From Candidatus Reidiella endopervernicosa (GTDB lineage Bacteria; Pseudomonadota; Gammaproteobacteria; GCF-013343005): a stretch of 64,000 nt of DNA. This document shows, piece by piece, positions 27,696 through 36,610 of this stretch; position 1 is the stretch's first letter; each line of letters begins with the position of its first letter. The position numbers and the translations under genes were made by a program. Where the stretch lies: the NCBI RefSeq assembly GCF_013343005.1, contig NZ_CP054491.1, positions 2,710,501-2,774,500 of the forward strand. The letters are read 5' to 3'. The notes beneath the pieces are model-generated. The model made no database searches, was not told where the DNA came from, and saw only the letters and a program-made list of their open reading frames with translations.

Positions 27696-28643
27696 ATGTT
27701 CAAAACCAATTACAAACTAGCCACCCTTGCTGCCACCTTTTCAATGCTATTACTGACTGGCTGCAATAGCGGTAGTAGTTCAGGTAACAGCGCCGCCGCT
27801 GGCAGTATGACTCTTGGTATTACCGATGCCCCCGTCGATGGCGCAGAGTCGGTCATCATCGAGTTCACCGGTGTGGAGATTCAACCTGAATCGGGGGAAC
27901 TGATCTCGATTACATACGACGCCCCAAGAAGCATCGACCTACTGGCGTTACAGGGTGGCCTTCGTGACCTACTGCTTGATGGAGAGAGCCTGCCTGCTGG
28001 TCAATACAGCTGGATTCGACTGATGATCAACGCCGAGGCCGACAACATCTTCGACTCCTACATCGTGATTGGTGGCAACCAGTATGAACTCGACATACCC
28101 AGCGGGGCGCAGACAGGCCTAAAGCTGAACCGAAGTTTTGAAGTACCTGAGGGAATGTCGGTCGATCTGACCATCGACTTCGATCTGCGAAAATCGATCC
28201 ATATGCCCAGCTCTGGAACCGATTACAAACTAAGGCCTACACTTCGTAGTGTGGCAACGCCCGATTCGGGGATAATCAGCGGCACCATCGATCCAACACT
28301 GATACCGACCGAACGTTGCGCCGAGGATGCCGTCTACGCGATCTACCTCTTCCAGGGGCCCGCTGCCGTTATTGACGATCTCGCTGTCGATGGTGACGAG
28401 GCACCCGATCCAATCATTACCGTTAATGTTGATCTCGATGTCAGCAGCGGTAACTACAGCTTTACCATTCCCTATCTGGAACCCAACAGCTACACCGTTA
28501 CGGCCACCTGCAGTGCGCAGCTCGATGAACCCGACCAAAACGACTCTGAGTTGATGGGTTTCTACGGAACCACCGACGTGGTGGTTACCGCTGGTGAGGC
28601 GGGCACCATCAACTTCACCGAGAGCTCGGTCGCGCCACTCTGA
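27696..28643 (+). CDS. DUF4382 lipoprotein
   Basis: A 315-residue lipoprotein with a lipobox LLTGC after a hydrophobic signal, then a serine/glycine-rich linker. The mature part begins MTLGITDAPVDGAESVIIEFTG, the typical start of DUF4382, with LPAGQYSWIRLMI in the middle, and ends with a second beta-rich region similar to a carboxypeptidase-regulatory-like fold (GNYSFTIPYLEPNSYTVTA). The function is unknown, and it is probably anchored to the inside of the outer membrane. A GGGAG site precedes the ATG. Confidence 0.88.
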   Translation: MFKTNYKLATLAATFSMLLLTGCNSGSSSGNSAAAGSMTLGITDAPVDGAESVIIEFTGVEIQPESGELISITYDAPRSIDLLALQGGLRDLLLDGESLPAGQYSWIRLMINAEADNIFDSYIVIGGNQYELDIPSGAQTGLKLNRSFEVPEGMSVDLTIDFDLRKSIHMPSSGTDYKLRPTLRSVATPDSGIISGTIDPTLIPTERCAEDAVYAIYLFQGPAAVIDDLAVDGDEAPDPIITVNVDLDVSSGNYSFTIPYLEPNSYTVTATCSAQLDEPDQNDSELMGFYGTTDVVVTAGEAGTINFTESSVAPL

Positions 28644-28719
28644 GTAGGTTCGGTATGAACCACATGCCAAATTCAGCCACCGGCCTCATCCACTGAAGCA
28701 GACGTGAGAAAGACATCGG

Positions 28720-29226
28720 CTAGATCAAGTAGTAGGCGGCTAGCTGCAGTAACAACAGACTGAATAGCCCGGCTAGTAGATCATCAAGCATGATGCCTAG
28801 ACCGCCCGCTACCTTTCTGTCGATGGTACGAATCGGCCACGGCTTGAGGATGTCGAAAATTCGGAACAGAACAAAACCGACCACCATCCAGAGCCAACCA
28901 GGCGGTGCTGCAATCATCGTCACCAGATAACCGACGATCTCATCCCAGACGATACCGGGATGATCGTGTACACCAAGATCATCAGCGGTTCGGGTACAGA
29001 TCGGGATTCCAACCAGAAACAGCGCTGCCGTCAGCAACAGGTAGAGGTTTGCATCGAGCTGCAACATCAACAGGTAGATCGGAATTGCCGCCACGGTACC
29101 GAAGGTGCCAGGGGCAACAGGTGCTGCACCACTGCCAAAGCCACAGGCGAGCAGATGGGTCAGGTTTCTAAATGGGGTCACGGGGGTCGCGCCACTACTT
29201 CTGCTCCGGAAAGTGTTGATAGCCAT
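28720..29226 (-). CDS. pgpA: Phosphatidylglycerophosphatase A
   Basis: The 168-residue inner-membrane enzyme removes phosphate from phosphatidylglycerophosphate to give phosphatidylglycerol. PgpA features are GFGSGAAPVAPGTFGT near residue 30-45, the DLGVHDHPGIVWDEIVGY active-site block in the middle (with conserved Asp and Glu), and DILKPWPI later. It overlaps thiL by about 32 nt if the first Met is used, the common thiL-pgpA arrangement with coupled translation. Confidence 0.94.
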   Translation of the reverse strand: MAINTFRSRSSGATPVTPFRNLTHLLACGFGSGAAPVAPGTFGTVAAIPIYLLMLQLDANLYLLLTAALFLVGIPICTRTADDLGVHDHPGIVWDEIVGYLVTMIAAPPGWLWMVVGFVLFRIFDILKPWPIRTIDRKVAGGLGIMLDDLLAGLFSLLLLQLAAYYLI

Positions 29227-30172
29227 CTAGCTGCAATTCAATGGGTTTACCCTGCCAATCTACAACCCGTACACTCTCTGACGCTGTGATTTTACCGATC
29301 TCAGTAATCGAACAATCGCTGCTGAACGCGATCGCTCTGATCTTCTCAATCGCAGAATCCGGTGCGGTGAAGCAGAGTTCGTAGTCATCTCCCACCGTCA
29401 ACGCCAGCTGTCGATGTCGCTCTGCAGAGAGAGATGCGGACTCAATGACATCAAGAGGCAGCTGATCGGCCACGATCTCTGCCCCTACCCCACTCTGCCC
29501 AGCAATGTGTCCTAGATCGGCCATCAACCCATCCGAGATATCGATGGCCGCCGTGGCGATACCACGCAGCGCCTGCCCTACCGCCAATCGCGGTGTGGGA
29601 CGATCGAGTCGAGCACGACAGTGATCCATCTCATCGGGTGAAAGTTCAAACTCGCCCTGAAGCGCCGCTAACGCAATAGCCGCTCCTCCCAGAACTCCAG
29701 TCACAAACACACTATCGCCGGGTCGTGCACCACTGCGCTGAAGCGCAGAACCGCCTGGTAGCTGGCCGTGAGCCTGCAGCGATAGGGTCAGTGGACCACG
29801 GGTAGTATCACCACCGATAATGGCGACGCCGTATTGATCGGCCAGTTCAAATAGTCCCTGACTAAATTTTTCCAGCCACTGTGGATCTGACTCGGGCAGT
29901 GTCAGTGCAAGTGTCATCCAACTCGGCTCAGCCCCCATAGCGGCGAGGTCACTGAGATTGACGGCGAGCAGCTTGTAACCGATATCGGCTGCATCGGTAT
30001 CGAGCGGGAAGTGAACACCGGCAACCAGGGTATCGATCGCCAGTACCAGTTCGCAATCGGGGTGCGGAGTGACCAGCGCCGCATCATCACCAATGCCGAG
30101 CACAACATCGTCACGCCCGGCAGCATGCGCCTGGAAGTAGTGTTGGATTAACTGGAATTCGGAGAGAGGCAT
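29195..30172 (-). CDS. thiL: Thiamin-monophosphate kinase
   Basis: The 325-residue enzyme phosphorylates thiamin monophosphate to thiamin diphosphate, the cofactor used by Dxs encoded in this window. It has the N-terminal segment VLGIGDDAALV and the VTPHPDCELVLAIDTLVAGVHF region (in parts) of the AIR-synthase/ThiL fold, plus the GGDTTRGPLTLS loop. It sits between nusB and pgpA, a classic order nusB-thiL-pgpA in gammaproteobacteria. Confidence 0.95.
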   Translation of the reverse strand: MPLSEFQLIQHYFQAHAAGRDDVVLGIGDDAALVTPHPDCELVLAIDTLVAGVHFPLDTDAADIGYKLLAVNLSDLAAMGAEPSWMTLALTLPESDPQWLEKFSQGLFELADQYGVAIIGGDTTRGPLTLSLQAHGQLPGGSALQRSGARPGDSVFVTGVLGGAAIALAALQGEFELSPDEMDHCRARLDRPTPRLAVGQALRGIATAAIDISDGLMADLGHIAGQSGVGAEIVADQLPLDVIESASLSAERHRQLALTVGDDYELCFTAPDSAIEKIRAIAFSSDCSITEIGKITASESVRVVDWQGKPIELQLDGYQHFPEQK

Positions 30173-30202
30173 TCCGATTGAGGACGAAGAGTGCGGCTGG
30201 AA

Positions 30203-30664
30203 TCAGCCTTTTTTCGCCGCTACCTCGGCAGCACGTAACGTTTTGGCTACCTTATCGAGCACACCATTAATGAACTTATGGCCCTGATCGGCGCCGAACG
30301 TCTTTGCCAGCTCCACCGACTCGTTGATCACAACCTTGTAAGGGATATCAATGCGTTTCAGCAGCTCATAGGTACCAAGACGCAGAATCGCCCGCTCGAC
30401 CGGATCGACCTCTTCGATACCACGATGCAGTGCCGGTGCCAGCTTTTCATCGATCTGATCGAGGGTCGTCGGTACACCGTGCAGCAGATCGGAGAAGTAC
30501 TCCTTATCCACACGACTGAAATCCTGCTCGACAATAAACTGGCTTTCGATCGCGGCAATGTTCTGACCGGTCATATGCCACTGATAGAGCGCCTGCACGG
30601 CAATGCGGCGCGCACGGGCGCGCGCCTTGGTACCGCTGTTCTTGCGGGAGTCGCCCGCGCTCAT
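30203..30664 (-). CDS. nusB: Transcription antitermination factor NusB
   Basis: I start at the ATG at 30,664, giving 153 residues; the longer frame would run through ribH and add an unrelated basic tail. The core [18 protein letters not shown], the later [13 protein letters not shown], and [17 protein letters not shown] are the NusB helices that bind boxA RNA with NusE. It controls rRNA transcription and follows ribH by 4 nt, so the riboflavin operon and nusB are probably cotranscribed. Confidence 0.95.
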   Translation of the reverse strand: MSAGDSRKNSGTKARARARRIAVQALYQWHMTGQNIAAIESQFIVEQDFSRVDKEYFSDLLHGVPTTLDQIDEKLAPALHRGIEEVDPVERAILRLGTYELLKRIDIPYKVVINESVELAKTFGADQGHKFINGVLDKVAKTLRAAEVAAKKG

Positions 30665-30668
30665 CGAA

Positions 30669-31145
30669 TCAACTTTCCAGGTTGCGCAGAACGTTGACCA
30701 TCTCAATGGTCGACATCGCAGCTTCGGCACCCTTATTACCCGCCTTGGTGCCGGAGCGCTCGATCGCCTGCTCAATGGTATCGACAGTCAGCACACCGAA
30801 GGCGACCGGAATATCATAGTCGAGAGAGACCACTGAGAGCCCCTTGGTGCACTCACCGGCGACGTAGTCGAAGTGGGGGGTGCCGCCACGAATTACCGCA
30901 CCGAGGGCGATGATGCCGTCGTACTGCTTGCTTGCGGCAAGACGTTTTGCAGCAACCGGCATCTCAAAGGCACCCGGTACACGCACGATATGCAAATCGC
31001 CATCCTCAGCACCGTGGCGCTTGAGGGTATCGATCGCACCCTCGAGCAGATGCTCAACGACAAAGCTGTTAAAGCGTGCCACCAGCAGCGCAAAACGTGC
31101 GTTGCGTACATTGAGGTTGCCCTCGGTTGTCTTGATTGTGCTCAT
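30669..31145 (-). CDS. ribH: 6,7-dimethyl-8-ribityllumazine synthase
   Basis: This penultimate riboflavin enzyme condenses 5-amino-6-ribitylamino-uracil with dihydroxybutanone phosphate. Motifs seen are [32 protein letters not shown] and [18 protein letters not shown] with the catalytic His. The start chosen is the ATG at 31,145 (MSTIKTT, 158 residues). Upstream is ribBX and downstream nusB, the usual order. RibH normally forms a 60-mer or pentamer shell. Confidence 0.96.
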   Translation of the reverse strand: MSTIKTTEGNLNVRNARFALLVARFNSFVVEHLLEGAIDTLKRHGAEDGDLHIVRVPGAFEMPVAAKRLAASKQYDGIIALGAVIRGGTPHFDYVAGECTKGLSVVSLDYDIPVAFGVLTVDTIEQAIERSGTKAGNKGAEAAMSTIEMVNVLRNLES

Positions 31146-31198
31146 CTCTATCTCCCCCAACATCCCATCTCGCGACAGAACCTGTTTATCAAATTCAA

Positions 31199-32317
31199 TT
31201 AATCGTGATCGCCACTGACGTACTCAACCACTTCGAGATCGAAGCCAGAGATACCGTGCATCTTCTTCGGCGCGCTCATTACACGCATCTTGTGTACACC
31301 GAGATCGGCAAGGATCTGTGCTCCGATGCCGTAGGTACGCAGATCGGGATTGGTCTCATGCTGAATCTGCTCACCACCGCGGTCAGCTAGATCATAGTTA
31401 CGCATTCTACGCACCAGATCGCGTGGATCGTCCTTCTTGCTCAGCAGGACAGCGATACCCGCCCCCTCCTTACCGATACGCTCCAGCACATCACTGAGCG
31501 GCCAACCACAATCGGGATGATTGGTACCAGGAATATCGCAGATTGCATCGGCCAGATGCACACGCACCAGAGTCGGTTCATCCTGCTTAACCTCACCCAG
31601 TACCATCGCGTGGTGAAGCTGGTTGTCGATACCATCGGTATACGCGTAGAGACGGAACTTGCCGTTCTCGGTCGGCAGATCGCACTCGGCGACCCGCTCA
31701 ATGGTCTTCTCGTTCTCAATCCGGTAGTGGATCAGGTCGGCAACGGTGCCGATCTTCAGATCGTGCTCCTTGGCAAACACCTCCAGGTCGGGTCGGCGTG
31801 CCATGGTGCCATCCTCGTTGAGGATCTCAACGATTACACCGGAGGGCTCGAGTCCTGCCAGACGCATCAGATCACAACCCGCCTCGGTATGACCGGCGCG
31901 ATTGAGTACACCACCCGGCACCGCCATCAGCGGGAAGATGTGACCCGGCTGTACGATATCGGCCGCCTTGGCATCGGGCGCTACCGCCTTGCGTACCGTC
32001 AGGGCACGATCATAGGCGGAGATACCGGTGGTCACCCCTTCTGCCGCCTCAATCGAGACGGTGAAATTGGTACCGTGTTTATCGTTGGTATCGGAGACCA
32101 TCAACGGCAGGTTGAGCTGCTGGCAGCGTTCACGGGTCAGGGTCAGACAGATCAGACCACGACCGTAGCGAGCCATGAAGTTGATATCCTCGGGGCGTGT
32201 CATTGAGGAGGCCATGATCAGGTCACCCTCATTCTCACGATCCTCGTCATCCATCATGATGACCATCTTGCCCTGGGCGAGATCTTCGAGGATCTCTTCA
32301 ATGCTATTGAGCTTCAT
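31199..32317 (-). CDS. 3,4-dihydroxy-2-butanone-4-phosphate synthase with degenerate GTP-cyclohydrolase-II-like domain (RibBX type)
   Basis: The N-terminal half is Rib[20 protein letters not shown] holds the acidic metal site, and [13 protein letters not shown] the catalytic His and the Cys-Asp. The C-terminal half looks like GTP cyclohydrolase II, but its zinc motif C-x10-C-x-C is lost: the stretch [11 protein letters not shown] then NHPDCG leaves only one of the three cysteines. Such RibB fusions with an inactive second domain are known in gammaproteobacteria as RibBX. So this gene most likely supplies only dihydroxybutanone phosphate, and a separate RibA must exist elsewhere. Confidence 0.9.
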   Translation of the reverse strand: MKLNSIEEILEDLAQGKMVIMMDDEDRENEGDLIMASSMTRPEDINFMARYGRGLICLTLTRERCQQLNLPLMVSDTNDKHGTNFTVSIEAAEGVTTGISAYDRALTVRKAVAPDAKAADIVQPGHIFPLMAVPGGVLNRAGHTEAGCDLMRLAGLEPSGVIVEILNEDGTMARRPDLEVFAKEHDLKIGTVADLIHYRIENEKTIERVAECDLPTENGKFRLYAYTDGIDNQLHHAMVLGEVKQDEPTLVRVHLADAICDIPGTNHPDCGWPLSDVLERIGKEGAGIAVLLSKKDDPRDLVRRMRNYDLADRGGEQIQHETNPDLRTYGIGAQILADLGVHKMRVMSAPKKMHGISGFDLEVVEYVSGDHD

Positions 32318-32345
32318 CTACTTTTCCAAGTTGTGTTGACGGTAG

Positions 32346-33014
32346 TTAAGCACCGCCACCTAAAAAACCGTGTGCCGCGAGAAAATCGCGCCCTAATCCA
32401 CCACTCTGTTTCTCGGCTGCCTGTTCACCCTGTAGCAGCCGTTCCAGATAGCGTGCAATCACATCCACCTCGAGATTGAGTCGACTACCGCCACGCATCT
32501 CCTGCAGCGTCGTCTCCTGCAGGGTATGCGGCACGATGTTGAGTTCAAACTCACTGCCATCGACGTTATTCACCGTCAGGCTGACCCCGTTAATGGTGAT
32601 CGAACCCTTGGCCGCGATAAACTTAGCCAACGCTGCAGGTGCGCAAATTCTAAAACGCACCGAGCGCCCCTCGTCCCAGCGCGATAACACCTCACCCACA
32701 CCATCGACATGGCCGCTAACCAGATGACCGCCTAGACGCGTGGTCGGAGTCATCGCCTTCTCAAGATTACAGCGTGTGCCGACCTTGAGCTGGTCGTAGT
32801 TGCTGCAGGTAAGGGTCTCAGCCGAGACATCGGCCCAGTAACCATCACCCGGTAGATCGATCACCGTTAGGCAGACACCGTTGGTGGCAACGCTGTCGCC
32901 CAACTTGAGATCCGCCAGATCGAGCGCACCACTATTGATGCGCAGGCGCAGATCATCACCCCTGCGCTCCATTGCGGCCACTTCGCCGATCGCCTCTATG
33001 ATACCTGTAAACAT
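32346..33014 (-). CDS. Riboflavin synthase alpha chain
   Basis: The 222-residue enzyme makes riboflavin from two molecules of dimethylribityllumazine. It is two repeats of the lumazine-binding barrel: MFTGIIEAIGEV and later GVCLTVIDLP in the first, and SHGVD-like LVSGHVDGVGEV with ITINGVSLTVN in the second. It is between ribD and ribBX on the same strand, in one run of riboflavin genes. Confidence 0.95.
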   Translation of the reverse strand: MFTGIIEAIGEVAAMERRGDDLRLRINSGALDLADLKLGDSVATNGVCLTVIDLPGDGYWADVSAETLTCSNYDQLKVGTRCNLEKAMTPTTRLGGHLVSGHVDGVGEVLSRWDEGRSVRFRICAPAALAKFIAAKGSITINGVSLTVNNVDGSEFELNIVPHTLQETTLQEMRGGSRLNLEVDVIARYLERLLQGEQAAEKQSGGLGRDFLAAHGFLGGGA

Positions 33015-33029
33015 ATCTGCTGTTCAGAC

Positions 33030-34139
33030 TCAGTTAACTGTGGGCCGCGCGGTGATACGCCAGTCGTCGCCCACTGCGCGAATATCGTCGATCTTAAGAT
33101 CGATCCGCTGGTCCATCTGCTCAAGCCCCGGCAGGTGGAAAAGACCCCGTGCGCTGTTACCCATCAGATGCGGTGCCACGTAGACAACCATCTCGTCGAT
33201 CAGCCCCGCCTGCAGCATCGCACCACTCAGGGTAGCACCGGTCTCCAGCATCACCTCGTTGATCTCGAGTGCCGCCAGCTGACGCATCAGCTCAGGTAGA
33301 TCGATCGCATCCTCGCGCGCTGGCAGCACCAGCACATCGGCACCTGCCGCGTTGAGTAGTTCGACCTGCTCCTCATCATCACAGGCAGTAACAATCAGCG
33401 TGCGCCCTGGTAACTTCAACATCTTGGCATCGACCGGGGTGCTCAGGCGTGGATCGAGCACCACACGCAGCGGCTGGCGCAGCTCACCCTCATACTCATC
33501 CTCTTCAAGACGAACATTCAACGAGGGGTCATCGGCCAGAACCGTACCGACACCGGTCACAATCGCGCAGCTGGCAGCACGCATGCGGTGCACATCACGA
33601 CGCGCATCGCTACCGGTAATCCAGACACTCTCACCCGAGGCCATCGCGGTACGTCCATCGAGACTCATCGCCAACTTGCTACGTACCAGCGGTCTGCCCT
33701 CACGCATGCGTTTTACAAAACCGGGATTGAGCGCCTCAGCCTCTCCACTCAGTACGCCGCTCTCAACCGTGATACCGGCCTCGCGTAGCTCGTTGAGTCC
33801 ACTGCCTGCCACCTGAGGATTGGGGTCTTCCATAGCGACCACAACACGGGCAACCCCCGCCTTGATCAGAGCCTGACTACAGGGTGGCGTGCGGCCGTGG
33901 TGTGAGCAGGGTTCGAGCGTGACGTAGGCAGTCGCGCCCCCGGCCGCACTACCAGCACTCTTGAGTGCGTTGATCTCGGCATGGTCCTCACCAGCGCGCT
34001 GATGCCAACCCTCACCGACCACCTCACCACTCTGTACAATCACGCAGCCGACACACGGATTGGGTGGAGTGGTGTAACGGCCGCGCGCAGCGAGTTCGAT
34101 CGCGCGCGCCATAAACTGACGATCTTCTACAGATACCAC
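33030..34139 (-). CDS. ribD: Bifunctional riboflavin deaminase/reductase
   Basis: The 369-residue protein deaminates and then reduces the pyrimidine intermediate of riboflavin synthesis. The deaminase zinc site is the HAEINAL and PCSHHGRTPPC pattern in the first 150 residues. The reductase follows with KLAMSLDGRTAMASGESVWITG. Its start overlaps the nrdR stop by 1 nt, so these two are translated together. The group glyA-nrdR-ribD-ribE-ribBX-ribH is the usual gammaproteobacterial order. Confidence 0.96.
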   Translation of the reverse strand: MVSVEDRQFMARAIELAARGRYTTPPNPCVGCVIVQSGEVVGEGWHQRAGEDHAEINALKSAGSAAGGATAYVTLEPCSHHGRTPPCSQALIKAGVARVVVAMEDPNPQVAGSGLNELREAGITVESGVLSGEAEALNPGFVKRMREGRPLVRSKLAMSLDGRTAMASGESVWITGSDARRDVHRMRAASCAIVTGVGTVLADDPSLNVRLEEDEYEGELRQPLRVVLDPRLSTPVDAKMLKLPGRTLIVTACDDEEQVELLNAAGADVLVLPAREDAIDLPELMRQLAALEINEVMLETGATLSGAMLQAGLIDEMVVYVAPHLMGNSARGLFHLPGLEQMDQRIDLKIDDIRAVGDDWRITARPTVN

Positions 34140-34645
34140 TACTTCTTGTTCCCCATCGGCAGGTCGAGCTGGTGTTTTTTCAGTTCCGGTGAAGGGGTCT
34201 GCTCGAGACGATCGATCTCTTCACGGAAGGCGTTCACATCCTCAAAGCTACGGTAGATTGAGGCGAACCGGACATAGGCAACCTGATCAAGTGCACGCAG
34301 CTCCTCCATCACCCAATCGCCAACCTGACGACTACTCACCTCGCGCTCACCACTGCCACGCAGCTGCTGCTCGACATGATGAATCGCATCCTCGACTCGA
34401 TCGGCCTCGACTGGGCGTTTTTCCAGCGCATGCATCATGCCGCGGCGCAGCTTCTGCTCATCGTAGGGTTCACGCACACCGTCGCTCTTGATGATGCGCG
34501 GCAGCAGCAGCTCCGCCTTCTCATAGGTGGTGAAACGTTCGTTACAGGCCTGACAGGCGCGACGACGTCGGATCTGATCACCCTCGCCAGCGAGGCGTGA
34601 ATCAATCACCTTGGTCTCATCTTCACCGCAGAAGGGACAACGCAT
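34139..34645 (-). CDS. nrdR: Transcriptional repressor NrdR
   Basis: The 168-residue NrdR represses ribonucleotide reductase genes in response to ATP/dATP. The N-terminal zinc ribbon is [17 protein letters not shown] with a second CxxC pair in [12 protein letters not shown]; an ATP-cone domain ([20 protein letters not shown]) follows. It lies between glyA and ribD, with a 27-nt gap to glyA, which probably shares its promoter. A zinc-ribbon cysteine pair and cone are all present, so it looks functional. Confidence 0.96.
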   Translation of the reverse strand: MRCPFCGEDETKVIDSRLAGEGDQIRRRRACQACNERFTTYEKAELLLPRIIKSDGVREPYDEQKLRRGMMHALEKRPVEADRVEDAIHHVEQQLRGSGEREVSSRQVGDWVMEELRALDQVAYVRFASIYRSFEDVNAFREEIDRLEQTPSPELKKHQLDLPMGNKK

Positions 34646-34672
34646 GGTTTAACGACTTCAGTCCGGAACGGC

Positions 34673-35926
34673 TCAGGCGTAGACCGGCAGACGTTTGCAG
34701 ATCGCCAGCACTTCGTTCTTCACGTGGCCAATCACATCGCCATCACCACGCGCGTCGATCACATCGCACATCCAGCTCGCCAGTTTGTGGCAATCCTCAG
34801 CGCTGAAGCCACGGGTAGTGACCGCCGGGGTACCGATACGGATACCGCTGGTGACGAAGGGCGACTGCGGATCATTCGGTACGGCATTCATGTTGACGGT
34901 GATATTAGCGCTACCGAGCCAGCCATCGACCTCCTTACCGGTGAGGCCAGACTTGATGAAGCTGACCAGGAAGAGGTGGTTGTCGGTGCCGCCGGAGACG
35001 ACATCGTAACCGCGTTCGATGAAGACCTTGGCCATCTCACGGGCATTGACCACCACCTGCTCCTGATAGCTTTTGAACTCCGGCTCCAGTGCCTCCTTGA
35101 AAGCGACCGCCTTGGCGGCGATCACGTGCATCAGCGGACCACCCTGTGTGCCGGGGAAGACCAGTGAGTTGAGTTTCTTCTCAATCTCGGGATTCGACTT
35201 GGCGAGGATAATGCCGCCACGCGGACCGCGCAGGGTCTTGTGGGTGGTGGAGGTGGTGACGTCGGCAATACCGACCGGGCTGGGGTAGACACCTGCCGCG
35301 ATCAGGCCGGCGACGTGGGCCATGTCGACGAAGAGATAGGCACCCACCTCATCGGCGATGTCACGGAAACGCTGCCAGTCGATCACGCGTGAATAGGCCG
35401 AGAAGCCAGCGACGATCATTTTCGGCTGGTGCTCACGCGCCAACGCCACTACCTCGTCGTAATCGATCTCTCCGGTCTCGGGATTCAGTCCATACTGAAT
35501 GGCATTGTAGATCTTGCCGGAGAAGTTGGGCTTAGCGCCGTGGGTGAGGTGACCACCGTGGGCCAGCGACATACCAAGGATGGTATCGCCCGGCTGCACC
35601 AGTGCCATGTAGACCGCCGCATTGGCCTGAGAACCGGAGTGGGGCTGGACGTTGGCGTAGTCGGCATCGAATAGTTTCTTGACGCGATCAATGGCGAGCT
35701 GCTCGGCGATATCGACATACTCACAACCGCCGTAGTAGCGCTTCTCCGGGTAGCCCTCAGCGTACTTATTGGTCAGTGCAGAGCCCTGCGCCTGCATCAC
35801 ACGCGGGCTGGCGTAGTTCTCAGAGGCGATCAGTTCGATATGCTCCTCCTGACGGCACTCCTCACCCTGCATCGCAGACCACAGTTCATCGTCATAGCCG
35901 CTGATCGTCATCTCTTTGCTGAACAT
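34673..35926 (-). CDS. glyA: Serine hydroxymethyltransferase
   Basis: The PLP enzyme moves the serine hydroxymethyl group to tetrahydrofolate. I begin at the ATG after AGGGGT ([12 protein letters not shown], 417 residues) rather than the earlier in-frame Met, since 417 fits the family. The PLP lysine is in [14 protein letters not shown], the substrate site in [13 protein letters not shown]. The long untranslated region upstream contains two inverted repeats and PurR-like sequences. It is likely the first gene of the glyA-nrdR-ribD run. Confidence 0.96.
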   Translation of the reverse strand: MFSKEMTISGYDDELWSAMQGEECRQEEHIELIASENYASPRVMQAQGSALTNKYAEGYPEKRYYGGCEYVDIAEQLAIDRVKKLFDADYANVQPHSGSQANAAVYMALVQPGDTILGMSLAHGGHLTHGAKPNFSGKIYNAIQYGLNPETGEIDYDEVVALAREHQPKMIVAGFSAYSRVIDWQRFRDIADEVGAYLFVDMAHVAGLIAAGVYPSPVGIADVTTSTTHKTLRGPRGGIILAKSNPEIEKKLNSLVFPGTQGGPLMHVIAAKAVAFKEALEPEFKSYQEQVVVNAREMAKVFIERGYDVVSGGTDNHLFLVSFIKSGLTGKEVDGWLGSANITVNMNAVPNDPQSPFVTSGIRIGTPAVTTRGFSAEDCHKLASWMCDVIDARGDGDVIGHVKNEVLAICKRLPVYA

Positions 35927-36076
35927 ATCTACCCCTGTTGGCTCACTCATGGGCTACTGGCCCGAAAATGGATGGGACGATCTCACCTCAAACCGCACCG
36001 GAGATCCGGTTATTGGCACAGGTGGATCGAATCAAGGGCGGAAGGATACCCGATTTGGCGTGCCGATGCATGATCC

Positions 36077-36094
36077 AGCCCCCCTTTTGGGGCT
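36077..36094. promoter_or_regulatory. GC-rich hairpin in the glyA leader
   Basis: AGCCCC and GGGGCT form a 6-bp stem around CCTTTT on the plus strand. It is about 150 nt upstream of glyA on the minus strand and lacks a T-run, so it is more likely part of a leader or protein site than a plain terminator. Confidence 0.4.
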
Positions 36095-36100
36095 ATTCAG

Positions 36101-36133
36101 CAAACGTTGAAATGACCCGCGTTCCAACGTTTG
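36101..36133. promoter_or_regulatory. Inverted CAAACGTTG repeats, PurR-like, upstream of glyA
   Basis: CAAACGTTG and CAACGTTTG are a perfect 9-bp inverted repeat 15 nt apart. Each arm contains CAAACGTT, which matches the core of the E. coli PurR operator (GCAAACGTTTGC-like). E. coli glyA is known to be controlled by PurR, so this is a plausible operator about 190 nt upstream of the glyA start. It could also fold as an RNA hairpin. Confidence 0.45.
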
Positions 36134-36344
36134 AGATGCCCACGCATAGGTCACGAATGACGCCCCTCCCAGAATAGCGGCTGACAGCCGGGACAATGAT
36201 AGATGGGAGGATCTATAACGAAGTCGGGGAGAGGTGCTGGAGTACGCCACTACAGACGACCTGTAATGAGCTGTTACAGACCATACAGCGACTGAAGGGG
36301 CGGTATTGCTAATTGATGCCAAGTTGCTACGAGGGTGGCTACGC

Positions 36345-36545
36345 CTACCTCTCTACACTATTGGCCTCGATCAGGACCACGCAATCAGCTACACCACAGT
36401 ATTCGCCCAGTCTACGACTGCGAGTCACTAGCCGTCGCTGGTTTTCGATGGCACGTGCTCACGGATCACGGTCAGATTCACCCGGTGCTGCCTCAAGGGT
36501 GTCGTAGCTGGCGGCCGTCACCAGCAGGCCATCCGTTTCAACATC
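36345..36545 (-). pseudogene. Possible gene remnant with an internal stop
   Basis: On the minus strand one frame is open for 67 codons apart from a single TGA: it reads DVETDGLLVTAASYDTLEA, then (after the stop) ARAIENQRRLVTRSRRLGEY. No other candidate gene lies here. Protein-like composition on both sides of the stop suggests decay of a small gene, and the TDG...LEA pattern vaguely recalls UTRA/chorismate-lyase-like families. I cannot name it with confidence. Confidence 0.25.
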
Positions 36546-36610
36546 TCATCACCGATAAAACGCTGTTCAACGATTATCTCTGCTCACCACCGGCGACTGT
36601 TCGAGAACGG

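Noticed and set aside
31517-32206. 229-codon frame opposite ribBX
   Set aside because: Antisense shadow of a well-conserved enzyme.
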